Shown: positions 42,931-54,476, counted from the stretch's first letter. The stretch is 64,000 bases of DNA from Entomortierella parvispora (GCA_963573315.1 OY752150.1:372001-436000); one strand, 5' to 3'. Program-made: numbers and translations. Notes: generated by a model from the sequence alone, not told the origin.

Positions 42931-43913
42931 TTATCTCCTGGCCGCTGCAGGTTGCTGTCTTTCACGTCGAGCAGCGTCCTGAAGCAATGCTGTGTCGACT
43001 GATGGGGCAGGCAATTGAACGTAACGAACGACCGATCCACGAATAAAGCAGTTCTTGACTGCAAGCTAAGATGTGCACAACAGTAAAAAGAAAAAAAAGT
43101 GTCAGCAGCTATCCTTCACTATGTAATTCCAGTGTCCAAAGACATCCAGAGCCTTTGATGAGGTCCAATTGAATGGGGTGTTGCAACTGCCGAGTGTATT
43201 TCTGCCCTTTTTGAAGGACAAGGCGAATATCCAAACGGGTGTCCAGTGTCAGCCAGCCTTCCTTAGGACATCGTATCAACCAGCTGCGTGTATCTCCAGA
43301 GTCTAGATTTGCCATTGAACCTTGTCCATTGACAAAAGAGATGTGGTGATGTATGTCATATCCGTAATTACCATGTGAGGGTAACGTTCTTCATCAACGA
43401 CCTTGATGTTATCCAACTTGATGTTCAAGAATTGATCCACAGAGACCAGCACTCCTGTGATGGCCAAGTCGTTCTTGAGCTCCACGGTCACGGGCTGGCC
43501 CACAAGGGTCTTGAAGAATGAGTAGAAAAGCTAGGAGAGAATCAAAATACCAGGGTTTGGCCTGATAAGTATCGTGTCTTTAGGGAGGCACTTTGGCCCT
43601 GATTCTTGAGCCTGCTGCTGGATGGATGGGTGGTCGCGTTGTTCCATGGCTCGATCCAAAAAGGCTCTCCAGGAAGTTCCTTGCACGACAGATCCGTGTA
43701 GAGTTCCAGAGGGTGATCCAGATTCACTCCATCTCATAACAATGCTCTGGTCTGACGCTGACGAGGGTAGGTTTATCTAGCCCAGAATGATTTGACTCTG
43801 GGCTGAACATGTCGACAATGTGCTGGGTCAGCTTTGGAGAGACATGATGCTGTCCCGTTCCTGTCTACCGGCTCCTGACTCTGGCTGGGGTTGTGAATCC
43901 GTTGTCTCACCAT
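42931..43913 (-). CDS. LSM2: LSM2, U6 snRNA/mRNA-decay Sm-like protein
   Basis: Encodes 98 residues. Exon 2 (43372-43530) and exon 3 (42931-43065) encode LFYSFFKTLVGQPVTVELKN through QFLNIKLDNIKVVDEERYPHM and LAVKNCFIRGSVVRYVQLP, which match LSM2 closely; Sm1 and Sm2 motifs are intact. LSM2 is part of the LSM1-7 (decapping) and LSM2-8 (U6 snRNP) rings. The family begins M-L-F-x-S-F-F, but exon 2 begins at the Leu right after a TCCTAG acceptor. The missing Met is supplied by an ATG followed directly by a GTGAGA donor at 43909-43913, so the first coding exon holds only the start codon. The resulting 380-bp intron is longer than most here. The ATG exon is inference; the rest is secure. Confidence 0.88.
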
Positions 43914-44174
43914 GGTTCTTTACGGCGGAAGGGAGGGAAGGCTGTCCTGATGATTGAGAAGGATGGAGAGAGAGAAAGAGGGATGGATGCAGGCGATTGG
44001 ACCAACCCAGCAGAGCTGCCAATGAACATTACCTTTTCTTTGTCCGCATGCGCGTCCCTTCCTGGGACTGCAAAGCCACACAAATTCTCCCTTCCCTCTG
44101 CTGGGATTTTCGATGCCCTTCACTGGTTCTTTCGACCCCGCCATCAACGACAACGCTCAAGACACACGGACAGG

Positions 44175-45211
44175 ATGCTGACACCTCCAGAGCAGTTTGG
44201 CATTGTCGAGCCGGGGCTCTATCGCTCAGACACGCTGCATCCTTCGCACTTTCCATTCATCCGCTCGCTCAACATCAAGACTGCCATCCTCCTCACGCCC
44301 GAACTGCCCTCAAGAGCAATGTCCAATTTTTTCGAAGAGAATCAGATTCGCCTAATCGACCTGGCCCTGGGTTCCTGGAAGAACAACAACAATAACAATA
44401 ACAACACCGGTGGCGACTCTCAAGGAAACAGCAACACTAACAACACCGGTGGCAACAGTACCAGCAATAACCAAGGAGAGAGCAATTTCTCAACCCTGGT
44501 CACGCCGTCGATCCCGGCCGCGCCATTCCACACGAGTTGGTGGAAACCTCTAAGTGAAGAGCTGATTAAGGATGGTCTGGAGATGGTCTTGGATGCCAAG
44601 AACTACCCGATCATTGTCATGGACACGTACGTATTTTCAGATGGACGTTTTTTTTGTTCCTTGCTTGATGTCTTGAATCCTCTCCAACTCATGTCTTTTA
44701 TAAAAAAAAAACAGGTCTGGTATCCACGAGATCGGCACATTTATGGGATGTTTGCGTCGACTTCAGCATTGGAATTTCAGCTCCATTATTGTAGAGTACC
44801 GGGCATACGCGGGCAACAAAGCGCGCTATGTGAACGAACAGTTTATCGAACTCTTTGATATCGACTGGATCACCTTGCCAGAATCCTTACCGACTTGGTG
44901 GATCGAACAAGAAGAGATGTGGGTATGTTTTATTTTTGATTACCCTATTACCATCAAGAGAAAAACTCGAACTTTTGACTGACTTGTGTTTGTTTTCCTG
45001 TCTTTCACAGCGTGAAGAAGAAGAGGAGCGGGAGCAACAGTTACAGCAGGAAAGGGAGGCAAGGGCCAACGAAAGACAACAGGAGCTAAACGCTGCCGCA
45101 GAGGCTGCCGCCCTTGCCTTGACTTTGTCCAACGCCTCCTCTAAGATCCCACCTTTCTCTAGTCCGGCCCTCTCATTGTATTTTATCACCCGCAAAAACA
45201 CCTGTACATAA
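44175..45211 (+). CDS. OCA-type tyrosine-phosphatase-like protein with degenerate active site
   Basis: Encodes 286 residues from the most downstream sensible ATG, in exons 44175-44626, 44715-44922 and 45011-45211. In-frame ATGs further upstream would add residues without family similarity. It resembles the SIW14/OCA family of atypical dual-specificity phosphatases: FGIVEPGLYRSDTL, FIRSLNIKTAILLTPELP, then IVMDTSGIHEIGTFMGCLRR, WNFSSIIVEYRAYAG and ARYVNEQFIELFD. At the active-site loop the expected HC-x5-R is replaced by D-T-S-G-I-H-E-I-G-T: neither the nucleophilic Cys nor the phosphate-binding Arg is present. It is therefore probably a pseudophosphatase, acting as a subunit or inositol-pyrophosphate sensor-like partner of active OCA proteins. 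An Asn/Gly/Ser-rich insert of about 40 residues (44382-44490) lies in the middle, and a Glu/Gln coiled coil ends the protein. Confidence 0.85.
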
Positions 45212-45325
45212 CTCTTAACCGTAGCTATTAAATCACTTTTCTGAGGATGTTTGATTTTTTAAGAATGCCGTAGATTCAAGATGTAGATAAGGAGAATGAT
45301 TTCTCTTCTTTTTTTTAAAAGGATT

Positions 45326-48300
45326 TTAGGGTCCAGACGACCTCTCTTTCCGCAACTCGCGTTGCTGCTGTTGGTGTTGTTGATGTTGCTGTTGGATCTC
45401 TGCATAGGGCGAAAAATCTAATGGACGAGCAGAGAGATTGATCCGTGTGAGTTACCATGTGGCAATTCTTTTTTTCCCATACAAACAGAAAAAAGTGTCA
45501 AAGTCTTACCTTGAAGTTCATTCCAGGGAGACATGATACACGCACCCGAGGAACACGACGCTTGGCTGCAGAAGAATGAAAATGGGAAGGACAGACGTCG
45601 TGTTAGGAATACACTACAGATCTAATGAAACAAAAAGACGAGGGACTTACCCATCTGGTCCAAGCGCTTCATCGTTCCAGTTGCTGAATCGACCATCAAG
45701 TCCAAGGGCTGGAGTCAGGCTCTTGTGCAACGAATCATTGGCGTCCCTGGCAGTCGAATTCTCACTTCCATTGGCACTCTTTTCATCCAAGGACGCGTTC
45801 TCTTCCATCCTGCCTTTGCCTTTACAGTCAGACACAGAGATCTGCGGCGTCGACTCGTCCGAGATCTCCAGAGCTGTTTTCTCTGACGACTCGGCTTGCG
45901 ATTCAGAAGCTTGGCTAGGACCTACGCCTTCACCCATTAGCTCTTGTTGCCGTAGTTGTTGCTGTTGCTGTTGCTGTTGCCTTTCGTTCACTTTCATGCT
46001 GGACGCAGCCGCCACGACCTCAGCCTCTCGACTCGCTTTGGTTGACAATGACTCCTTCTGTCTTTTCTTCTCTGCCTTTAACAAACGTCGGACCTTCTTC
46101 TTGGCCTTTAAACTCTTCCAAATCAGGTATACACCATAAGGTGGGAAAACTACGCCCACGCACAGCTTCTCGGGTGTCAGCACAAACAGACCAGCCCAAG
46201 CCAATTCCTGACTCGAATACCGCTCTTGGTAGAGTTCTTGCCAAAGTTCGGCTGTCCGGACAAAATCCTGTTTGGTCATCAAGGACGTGGCTTGCACAGT
46301 ATCATCGTGATTCAAGACCCGACCGTAATGAAACTGTTGATAATGGCGGTAATGGGCCGGGGACAACATGTGAGTGTGCCATGCTAGATCTATATCCAAG
46401 GTCGGGACCAAAGAATGCCGTCCAGGTAAGCCTCCAACGTTACCAATACCCGCGCCTCCTCCGATCCCCGATGAAGTGCCGCCACCCCCTCCTCCTCTTC
46501 CTGTAGCTGCCACTCCTCCTGCGCCTCCAATACCCGATCCACCGCCGGCGGTCGTGGTCGGGGTTGTGGAAGACGAATGTTTGCTCTCCGCACGGGCCAA
46601 GAGCATGAATTTTTTGTACCGTTCCAACGACCGTTGCAACACCTGGGGCTGGCACCAGGCTTGTCCACCCGTGACCATCATTGCCTTTTGGAAATCTCGC
46701 TGTCTCAACGCGCCTGCGACCAAATCCATGGAAAGTCGATCGTCAATTAAACTCATGTACGAGCTCATGATCCGAGCCAGAGTCGTGGGTCGAATTCCAT
46801 AGTATTGATCGGGTCCCAGATCCTGAAAGGCCTGGATGACTTTTGGCCAGGTGCAGTTCAAAGAGACGGAAGCCTGGTCTAGTCCGAACTGAATTCGAGG
46901 GTGGAAAAAGAGATGGTGGTGTTCACGTTGCGCCGCAATTGGATCTGGAGATCCTGTCCATGGTGATAAAAGAGATCCGCTGGTTTTTTTTTAAAAAAAA
47001 AAAAAATCAAAAAAGGAGTTAGGAGAAAGAAAGAAAAGTATCAATGCCAGTCTTTATTCTAGATGGCAGAAAGAGAGGGAAAACCACATGACAGATGCAC
47101 CATGATGATCTTACGCCAAAAGATATGAGGAGTCGGATCTGTAGGCTTCGATACCATCCCAGAGTCGTTTTGAGGATAGAGTCTCGAGACTGCACTGAGA
47201 TCCACAGCCCGCACAGTCAATAGACATGCCGTCGATCCTGAACTTGATATACGTGGAGCTGAAAGGAAGGTCGCGAAGAAGAAGTGATGTCGTGTTAAGG
47301 TTCATTTTTTGCCACCAAAAAATAACAAGTCGCGTGTGTCCCCGAAAGCCCGCGATCCATGCTACCGAGATTACATACCTATCCATGACATTGGTACCTC
47401 CGCACCAAAGACACTGTATATCAAACATACGACTAGTGTCCTCCTTATCCAGGTCAAAGGGCTCTCCCGGGTACTGTTGGTGCCACATTGCTTTTGCATC
47501 TAAAAAATCCTCATGATCCGTTGAGGGGTTCTCAATGTCCACGGCCGCGACCTAAAAGGAGATGCAAATTTTCGTCAGAGGATGGCCCCAAAATGAGATA
47601 GAAATACAAGAGGACGGAGTGCATGCAGCGAGTCCCAAATCAGTTGGAAAAATGTCTAGAAAACATATGTCTGATGTTGTCATTGTAATTTTTTTTTGGT
47701 ATGTGTGTGAGAGAGAAGGCGCGACAACGTGGAATAACGCGGAGGTTTGTGGAGTTGTTTGTTCGAGATTGTTTGCCTCCCCCCGGACACATGAGGATAT
47801 CGAGGGCGTTCAAACATCACCACAGTTCCAGATTCCTGCAAAAAAAGAAACAAAAAAAACTCTTCAAGTTCAATTGCTTACGTATCGCTCCAATGGAAAA
47901 TAGTAGTTGAGAAGGTGTGGGCCGTAGCTCCTGAGCAAATCCTCATGATACCGGAAGGGGGCGAGCATATGTACAGTCCACATCAAGGCGACATCTATTT
48001 TGTCGTGAAAAGAGAAAACGAGTGAGATGGATTTGTCTAGACGATCCATTGGCCAATGGACTATACATCATTGTTTGTTCCTTCATGTTTCTCCATTGCT
48101 CCTCCGCGGCAGGTTTTTTTTTTTTTTTTTTTTTTGGAGAATGGATCAACTGACCTACCTAAAGGAGGTAGAGGAATCGTAGCCGGCGAAGGTTGACGTT
48201 GTTGCAACATGTCCATGTACAAGAGATAGCGCTCTTCCGATCGAATCAAGAACAAGAAATCCAGATCCTCATCCTCGACAATCACCAGACTTTGGACTAG

Positions 48301-48387
48301 ACGCAACAGACGGAGATGAGCCAACAACGTCGCGGGTGTGACCGAGTCTAGAAAAGGGGTGGGGGCGGGCGCGACAGACGTTGACAT
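45326..48387 (-). CDS. Glycine-rich domain-containing protein (GRDP family)
   Basis: Encodes 711 residues in seven exons: 48159-48387, 47882-47994, 47379-47551, 47115-47258, 45651-46979, 45510-45565 and 45326-45417. The GRDP family is defined by repeated D-x-x-L-x-W-H/x-x-H-M-L modules; two are clear, DVALMWTVHMLAPFRYHED and DIDLAWHTHMLSPAHYRHY. Between them is a Cys-containing region (CLWCGG, CAGCGSQCSL) that could bind metal. A glycine-rich loop of about 60 residues separates the second module from its lead-in. A hydrophobic patch (LCVGVVFPPYGVYLIW), a coiled Lys/Gln region and a Gln/Arg end follow. Biochemical role is poorly known; plant members are linked to stress and development. The start chosen is the ATG ending 48387. 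An in-frame CTAG acceptor at 48353-48356 leaves open that more 5' exons exist. Confidence 0.82.
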
Positions 48388-48419
48388 TTTTGGGTCAGTT
48401 GATGAGATCCAACTTGCAC

Positions 48420-48445
48420 AAAAAAAAAAAAAAAAAAAAAAAAAA
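48420..48445 (+). repeat. A26 homopolymer upstream of the GRDP start
   Basis: About 26 consecutive A (T on the coding strand), starting 33 bp before the GRDP start codon. A second T21 run lies at 48115-48135 in its first intron. Sequencing or assembly error is more likely at such runs. Confidence 0.85.
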
Positions 48446-48644
48446 GGACAGAAAAGACAAAAGAGGGGGAAGGAGTAGGGAGTGGTTGACAATGATGACA
48501 ATGGGGTGAAGATAGGAAAGTGGTGGCGGAAAGCGCAAGCGCTGAACAGAGCAAGGAGGTTATATAAAAAAAGGGTGGTAGCCGGGCTAGACTTGGAGAA
48601 AGGTCAGACGAACGATAGACCACTGGTTTTTGGAGGACTCTCAC

Positions 48645-50469
48645 CGTTCTTCCTCCCCCCCTGAGTCCAGTAGAGCGCCCCAAAAGGGTTTGCCCCTCTC
48701 CCGAACATCGACTCAAAAATAGACTTGCAGGATCCGTATCCACATTGGCCTCACTCTCAGGTCGCGGTGGAATTTGGAGATCGAGATCTTCACAGGCAAC
48801 AAAAAGTCCAAGAACTTGAAGAAAGGATGGCCATCTACTTACCTTCTAGATGGCATTTTGCTTCATATCGGGTCCTCGTTCTGGTTGCAGCGTGATTAAG
48901 ACTATGGAGGGTGCCGCGCTGGGATCTGGGTGCCGGTTGCGGTTGCGGTTGTGAATGCGAAAGAGGGGGAATGGTCGTACTGTTTTTGTCGCTGGTCGTG
49001 CTGTTGTCAATGCCCCGTGCTTGCTGCAGCTGCGTGTGTTTCTGATGTGATTGCGATTGCGCCTGATTCTCTGTCGGAAGCGTCCGTGCTTGGGCCTCCC
49101 CTTCTGCCTCCTCCTGCCCTGAGTTCTGTTGCGGTCCCTGCTGTCCCTGACTCTGCCCTTGCTGCTGCGGGTTTGGACGAGAATGTTGTGGGTCGTTTTG
49201 GTCGGCGGCGGCAGCAGCAGCAGCAACGGAAACCTTCTTGACGACGGGTGGTGACGGGGGTATCGTTTGGCTCTCTGTCACAATTGCTGTTGAAACAGAC
49301 CCTTGCAAGGGACTGCCCGCGGGGGTTGTTGTGGCCGCGGCTGCAGCAGAGGAAAATGTCATACCGTGGCCGAATGGAGCGACAGGTTTGCTCACAGATC
49401 TGGACGGAATGGACGTAGGGGGGAGGAGGTGGTGCACGCTGGCGGTTGTGATGTTGGTGGAGCTGTTGCTCGCGCGAGTGTTCAAAGTCTTTTTTTGAAA
49501 GAGAGGAGTCTCTGGATAAAAGTGGTAGTATCGATTCTGGTTCTGGCGAGGGAATCGACGGGGCGGATGTTTCTGTGGCGAAAACTTGAAGAAGGCGCTC
49601 GGTACCAGGACAGGTGGTGGTGCCACAAAAGAAGAAGAGGAGGAGCCTTGATCCTGAAAATGGATGTGGGGTGAATGAGAAAGAAGCTGGGAGGGGTCCT
49701 GGTGGAACTGTTGTTGTTGATGATGAGCAAACCGCGTTTGTTCTCGAGCGTGTTGATGCTGTAAGAGTTGAAAGTTGAGGCCGTGGGGGTTGTGGTTGTT
49801 GCTGCCAGTGCTCGTGTTACTGCTATTCGAGTTTTGGGGCCTGCTATTGCTGGTCGAGGCCGCCGCAGAGGGGTTGGGGGATGAGGGGCCGGGGAATGAG
49901 AATTTGAAGGCGCCAGGAAGGCTGGACAGAACTGGTTCTTGTTGCAGTTGACTATTGTCCTGGAGTTGTTCGACCTTGTGCAGTGAAAATTCTCTCAGGA
50001 ATGTGTTGATCCCTGTGTGCTGGTGTCTTGTGTGGTTGCTTCCGTGGCGTTGCTGTTGTTGTTGACGTGAACGAGGATTTGATATTGCACCTGATGTTGA
50101 GATATTCCTCGAGTGCTGTCTTGAGTGTGCAGGCGATGTTGTGGTGGAGTATGGCGTTGGTGAAGAGGTCGAGGTGGAATTGGATCTTCTCGAGACGGAA
50201 GTGGAGTGTCGTTGATGGTAGCCTCTCACAGTACCAACGGTTTGTTTCGCTCGAGCTTTTGCGAGATCTTTAACTTGCTTGGCAGCCTGTGCTTGACGAG
50301 TTGCGGCCAGAAAAGGGTCGAGTTGTTCAGAATACGACTGTGCTCGACGATTTTCGTGAAGTTCTTGGTCAGTTGGTATCAATTGAGGCGAGGTGGTGAA
50401 GAAGAGAAAATAAAAGGAAACATAGAGACAAATGGTCAAGTAGAAATTCGAGGGCGTCCCTTGGTCCAT
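48645..50469 (-). CDS. Low-complexity Q/S/H-rich hypothetical protein (model incomplete)
   Basis: A very long open frame (48835-51291 without a stop) suggests a coding exon. The likely part starts at the ATG ending 50469 (MDQGTPSNFYLTICLYVSF, a possible membrane anchor or signal segment). It continues with a charged helical stretch (TDQELHENRRAQSYSEQL, then AATRQAQAAKQVKDLAKARA) and then several hundred residues rich in Ser, Gln, His, Asn and Pro. The frame ends in a TAG lying inside a strong GTAAGT donor at 48842, so the last codons may be intronic. The next exon, 48645-48787, would add LDLQIPPRPESEANVDTDPA and a Gly-rich stretch up to a GTGAGA donor. Where it ends is not resolved, and it could even be 5' sequence of the adjacent GRDP gene. 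No family recognised; low confidence in boundaries. Confidence 0.4.
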
Positions 50470-51778
50470 CCAAGCAAAAAATACAATGCACGCGCTGTTA
50501 GTGCAGGGGGGAAACGAGGAGAGAAAGGTGGAGATGCAAAAAAGTCTCGTGGGAAAAGAAAGTGCAGTGTTTTTTTTCAAACTGGTGAAGAGATGGGGTA
50601 CGAAGGAGGAGAAACGAGGAGGAGGAGGACGAAGACGAGGAGGAGACAAAGGGTATAACGGAACGGCGGGCAAGGAGACAAGGGCGAGATCGAGGACCGA
50701 TAAGTAAGGTTCTGGATGGTGCTCGACACTCACGTTGCGCTGGGTCGGATTGGGGCCACGTTCAACTGTTGTCAGAGACAGTAGGAATAACGCGACACCT
50801 TTTTCGGTGGTTTCGGTGGTTGGATGATGACGGTGTTCCTGCTTGGAGAAGGAAAGAGAGAGAGAGTTCAGAAACTTTTCGCCTTCCTGCCTGAGTTGCG
50901 TGGCTGCGTGCCTGACGATTTTTTTTATGCAGAAGGAAGGACAGGGGGAAGGGGAATAGAAAAAAAAACGAGATTGAGGGGGAGGTTGTAAAGACTGGCA
51001 GGATGGAACTAAACACAACAAGCAGCCAGATGCCGAGATGTTGAAAACAAAAAAAACAAAAGGGAGGAGATCGTGGGGGTTAGTTGGAGACTGAGAGGAG
51101 AGAAGAAGAGTAAGAACAAAAGGAGTGCGGGAAGAAACAACTTTGCCCGATGACAGAATGAAAAAAGCGAGGGAAAAAAAGTGATGATGAGGCGACGAGA
51201 CCATTCCCAGAGAAATTGGCCCACCAGGGTGAAAAGCCCCTGAAATGTTGTTCCCGGATCGAAGGCCAAACAACAACAATGGCATGTACACACACGCCCG
51301 CTTTGTTTGTCGAATGATAGAAAACTGACTTGCGAAACGGTTGACCTGAAAAGCGAAGCGGGCAGGTCAAAGGAAAGAGGCATTCCCCATCGATGATAAA
51401 GACACTGCCCAAAAGCACGATCGGGCCAACAATGTCCAGGCGAGTGTTGGCAACAGTCAGGTTGCCGTCCAACTGACCGAAGGATGCCTACCCCTATTTC
51501 TTTCACCTCGATTCTCTGTCGGCGTTGACGCCCCTTTTCTCATCAAAAAGCATGAACCGCCTGCCTGCAACAGCTGCCCACCTCGTGGCAAGTCGTGTGT
51601 GAGTGGAGCTTTTGGTGGCGCCGATGGCAACATTGATCGTCTTGTTCTCAATCTTCAGCAGTATAGGTTGCAAAAGAGACGCGTCTGTGACTGCCGGCAC
51701 GCGTTCCTTCACCTGCTCATCAGCATCCCCTGTCTTTCTCATTGCCCTCCATCTCCCCTCTCGATCGGCCCAACAGGG
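50470..51778. other. Region between the hypothetical protein and the VanZ-like gene
   Basis: 1.3 kb with no recognised family. A strong GTGAGT donor on the minus strand at about 50729-50734 suggests a 5'-leader intron or further upstream exon of the low-complexity gene. The minus-strand frames around 51080-51500 have a hydrophobic stretch (LDIVGPIVLLGSVFIIDG) that could be an exon, but I cannot support a model. Confidence 0.4.
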
Positions 51779-52257
51779 ATGCGCTACTTCTTTGTGCTCC
51801 TGGTCCTCTTGCAATGCTTCCTGCTGGCGGGACTGGGGTTCTTGCCAACAGACCAGATTCCATACCATGAGGTCCTTCCTCAAGACAAGCTGCTTCATTT
51901 CTCCGGTTTCCTCATCCTGACCTTTCTTACATTCTTCATCTGGGACCGACCTCGGCGCATTCACAACGTCCTCTTCACCGCCCTTCCAATCGGGTTCCTT
52001 GCCTTTGGGTCCGAAGTCCTTCAGCCGATTCTATCGCCCGTAAGATCTCTAAATAGTGTCAAGGGATCTACAAGTGCTTGATTCATAACCATGCACTCCT
52101 GCTCTCTCTCCAGACTAGAGCATACGATAGTCACGACATAGTAGCCAATGTATTTGGAACTGGCGTGGGGCTGTTACTGGCCACGATCGTGGATCATCTC
52201 CGAGAAGTTCGCTACAATAGATCCCGACCTCAATACGAAGCACTGGAGCTGGTCTAA
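51779..52257 (+). CDS. VanZ-like small membrane protein
   Basis: Encodes 134 residues in two exons, 51779-52039 and 52114-52257. Four hydrophobic segments are visible: MRYFFVLLVLLQCFLLAGLG, HFSGFLILTFLTFFIW, VLFTALPIGFLAFGSEVLQP and ANVFGTGVGLLLATIVDHL. The conserved VanZ features are present: DKLLHFSGFLIL near the N-terminus, GFLAFGSEVLQPILS, and YDSHDIVANVFGTGVG (the S-x-D-x-x-x-N-x-x-G signature). VanZ-like proteins are common in bacteria, where one member affects teicoplanin resistance, and scattered in fungi. The molecular function is unknown. The start is the ATG after the last upstream stop-free but family-unlike stretch. No resistance role should be inferred. Confidence 0.85.
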
Positions 52258-52658
52258 ATCAGGACACGGCGACTTACGAGTGTCGGTCACATGCCCAGCA
52301 TCCCATGCGGTTCACAGCAACAGGAGCACGCGTGGATAGACAGTGGGCATCACAATTTACTATACAGAGCCTATGATGTCAACTTTACGGTCCTCGCACC
52401 TTCCCTTGATTGCTCGCCCGTGGAGCAATTTGCTAGATCCAAAGGAGGTCAGCGCTCCTTGCATGCCGTCAAAATGCGTCATTGATGCTGTCGTCTCACA
52501 GACAAAAAGATGGCGCACCATCAAATAAAATACTGGCACGCCCTGGAGCAGTAACGATGTTGCGACAACAGCTGTGCAATTAGAATGTTTGGTTTATTGT
52601 ACTATACATTTGAATGAAGGGCCTATCCAAGGACCATGATTGTTGGTTGAATGACTTC
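52258..52658. other. Convergent 3' region of the VanZ-like and calcipressin genes
   Basis: 401 bp without a recognised gene. Confidence 0.5.
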
Positions 52659-53637
52659 TCAGTGGCTTGATGGGCGGAACGATGGAAGAGAGGTCTTGGG
52701 AATCGAGCCGCGCCTCTTCAGGGTAGGGTGAGCCAGTGGTTCCTCTTCCACACCCCAGTCCTGAACAGTAATGAATGGTTGATCCCCTTCTGCCTCCTTG
52801 GTAGGTTGAAAGGCCAATAGAGTCGGCGTCAATGGTGGAAAGAGTGACGAGGATGGTGAATTAGTCGAGCCAGGTGAAGCTGTCCGCGATGTCTGGTTGG
52901 GATCAGTATTGATCTTGAGTGCTTGAAGACGCTGAGGCAGTCTATCCCGAGTCTGTGATGCTTCTGATGTTGACTCCTCTTTAGCCTCTTGTTCCCGAGC
53001 ATGCGGTTCGTCCAGAGAAAAGTCCTCGATCTCAGACTCAAACAGGTGAGAGCGATCTGCAAAAGATCCATCAGGTTGAGGAAGTTGATAAACAGGCTGA
53101 CCCATCTCGATCAAGGCCTTGACCAGATCGTCAGCAAGGTGAAGGGCGTTTGGCGGGTCCTCCCGAATCTGGGACCAACCCACTGGAGGTGAACCAGGAG
53201 GAGAGATCAACCAGTTCTTTTCCAGCTCTGGAGGGTGAAGGTAGTGTCTCGAGGGGTCGATCGATATTTCGGTATGCTACAGGTTGTTTGACCAGAGGGT
53301 TAGATCTGCGACCTGGATACTGAATAACAAAAATGCAGTCTTGTTGAATGTCACGATGACAGGGGTTACATGTTACCTGGCCAAAGTAAACGCGAAGGGT
53401 TGTTCCTTCAAACTCTGTGTCGTGGAGATCTGCCTTGGCACGTCGGGCGTCCAGAGTGGAATGGTAGACGACAAACACACGATAGAAGGACTTTATGGGC
53501 GCAAAGTAGTAGACCTGGCCAAAGGATTCGGTCATGGCCTTGAGCTTGAGCATTGTTTCCTTTTCAAAGTGCACAGCCTCCAGGTTGGTGACCATGATTG
53601 TGTTTGTGGGGGTGGTAGGGGATGTTGCTTCTGGCAT
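52659..53637 (-). CDS. Calcipressin (RCAN), calcineurin regulator
   Basis: Encodes 292 residues in two exons, 53377-53637 and 52659-53276. The N-terminal half is the RRM-like calcipressin fold: NTIMVTNLEAVHFEKETML, FGQVYYFAPIKSFYRVFVVY, ARRAKADLHDTEFEGTTLRVYFGQ. Next comes the family signature WLISPPGSPPVGW (residues 109-121); its phosphorylatable SPPxSPP box contacts calcineurin. The C-terminal half is Glu/Ser/Pro-rich and ends near FITVQDWG and RGSIPKTSLPSFRP, close to the positions of the calcineurin-inhibiting and PxIxxT-like elements of the family. The intron lies just after the RRM-like domain. Longer than yeast Rcn1 (211 aa). It acts in the cytosol on the calcium/calcineurin pathway. 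Confidence 0.94.
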
Positions 53638-54476
53638 GGTGTTTGAGTGGGATGTGTGCGTGTGTGGGTGGCGAAAGAGAGAGGGGGAGTGAGAAAGAGA
53701 GAGAGAGAGACAGGGAGAGAGAGTGAAGATGGAGAGGACAAGGGGGATGGATGAAAGGCAAAGGAAGGCAAAGACATGCATGCATTCATTCCATTTTAGT
53801 CACGGGGACACAGAGGGAAGAAGGACACACGACTCGATTGCTGCTGGTCTGGTGTGGTCTAGTCTGGTCTTTTTCTTTCAGAATAGGATAGGCGTTAATA
53901 ATTGTAGCATTGCGTCAAAAGGAAGGCAAAGGCGAAGTCGACCGACCATCAGCCCCAGGGCGAGTCCAGGGAGTCCAGACAGACAGAGAGACAGACAGAA
54001 GATACAAGATAGACACGCATGCAGACAGAAAGAAGAGCACCACTCTCATTTCCTCCGCTCCACTCTTCGCCTCGCACTGTTCCACGCTCCCCTGCCTCCC
54101 AAACGGGAAACGGCGGTCGTGATTTCAACCGAAATGAAAAAAAAAACGTGCCCTTCCTTTCATTTTATTCTTTTCTTTCATCTCTCTTCTTCTTTCATCT
54201 GTTCCTTCTTCCTCTCTGCTCTGCTCTATCGTCTTCTCTCGCTCTCGCCATTGCTTCTCTATCTTCCCCTTCACTCGCATTGTTTATCCGCACCGCACCG
54301 ACTCTCCCCTTTGTATCCTCTTGCCTCGCTCGCCCATTCTCTTCCTCTTCTTCACTCTTTTTCAATTGCTCCTTCCGTTCTGTGGTTCCATGGTCACCGT
54401 CGCTCTGTGTGATACCTGATTTCTTTCTTCTTTTTGTATTCGTTTTCGAGAGAAGGAACAAGTGCATTGATCGGCC
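53638..54476. promoter_or_regulatory. Divergent promoter region of calcipressin and the methyltransferase-like gene
   Basis: 0.84 kb between opposed starts. It contains GA-rich DNA (53670-53730) and pyrimidine-rich DNA (54140-54440), each just upstream of one gene. No gene is seen. Confidence 0.45.

Noticed and set aside
49200-49240. Poly-Ala/Gln simple repeats as possible mobile or CRISPR-like repeats
   Set aside because: They are triplet repeats within a low-complexity coding frame; there are no spacers, terminal repeats or transposase.
51080-51472. Minus-strand frame with a hydrophobic stretch (LDIVGPIVLLGSVFIIDG)
   Set aside because: Could be an exon, but no start, partner exon or family similarity can be shown; mentioned only as part of the intergenic description.
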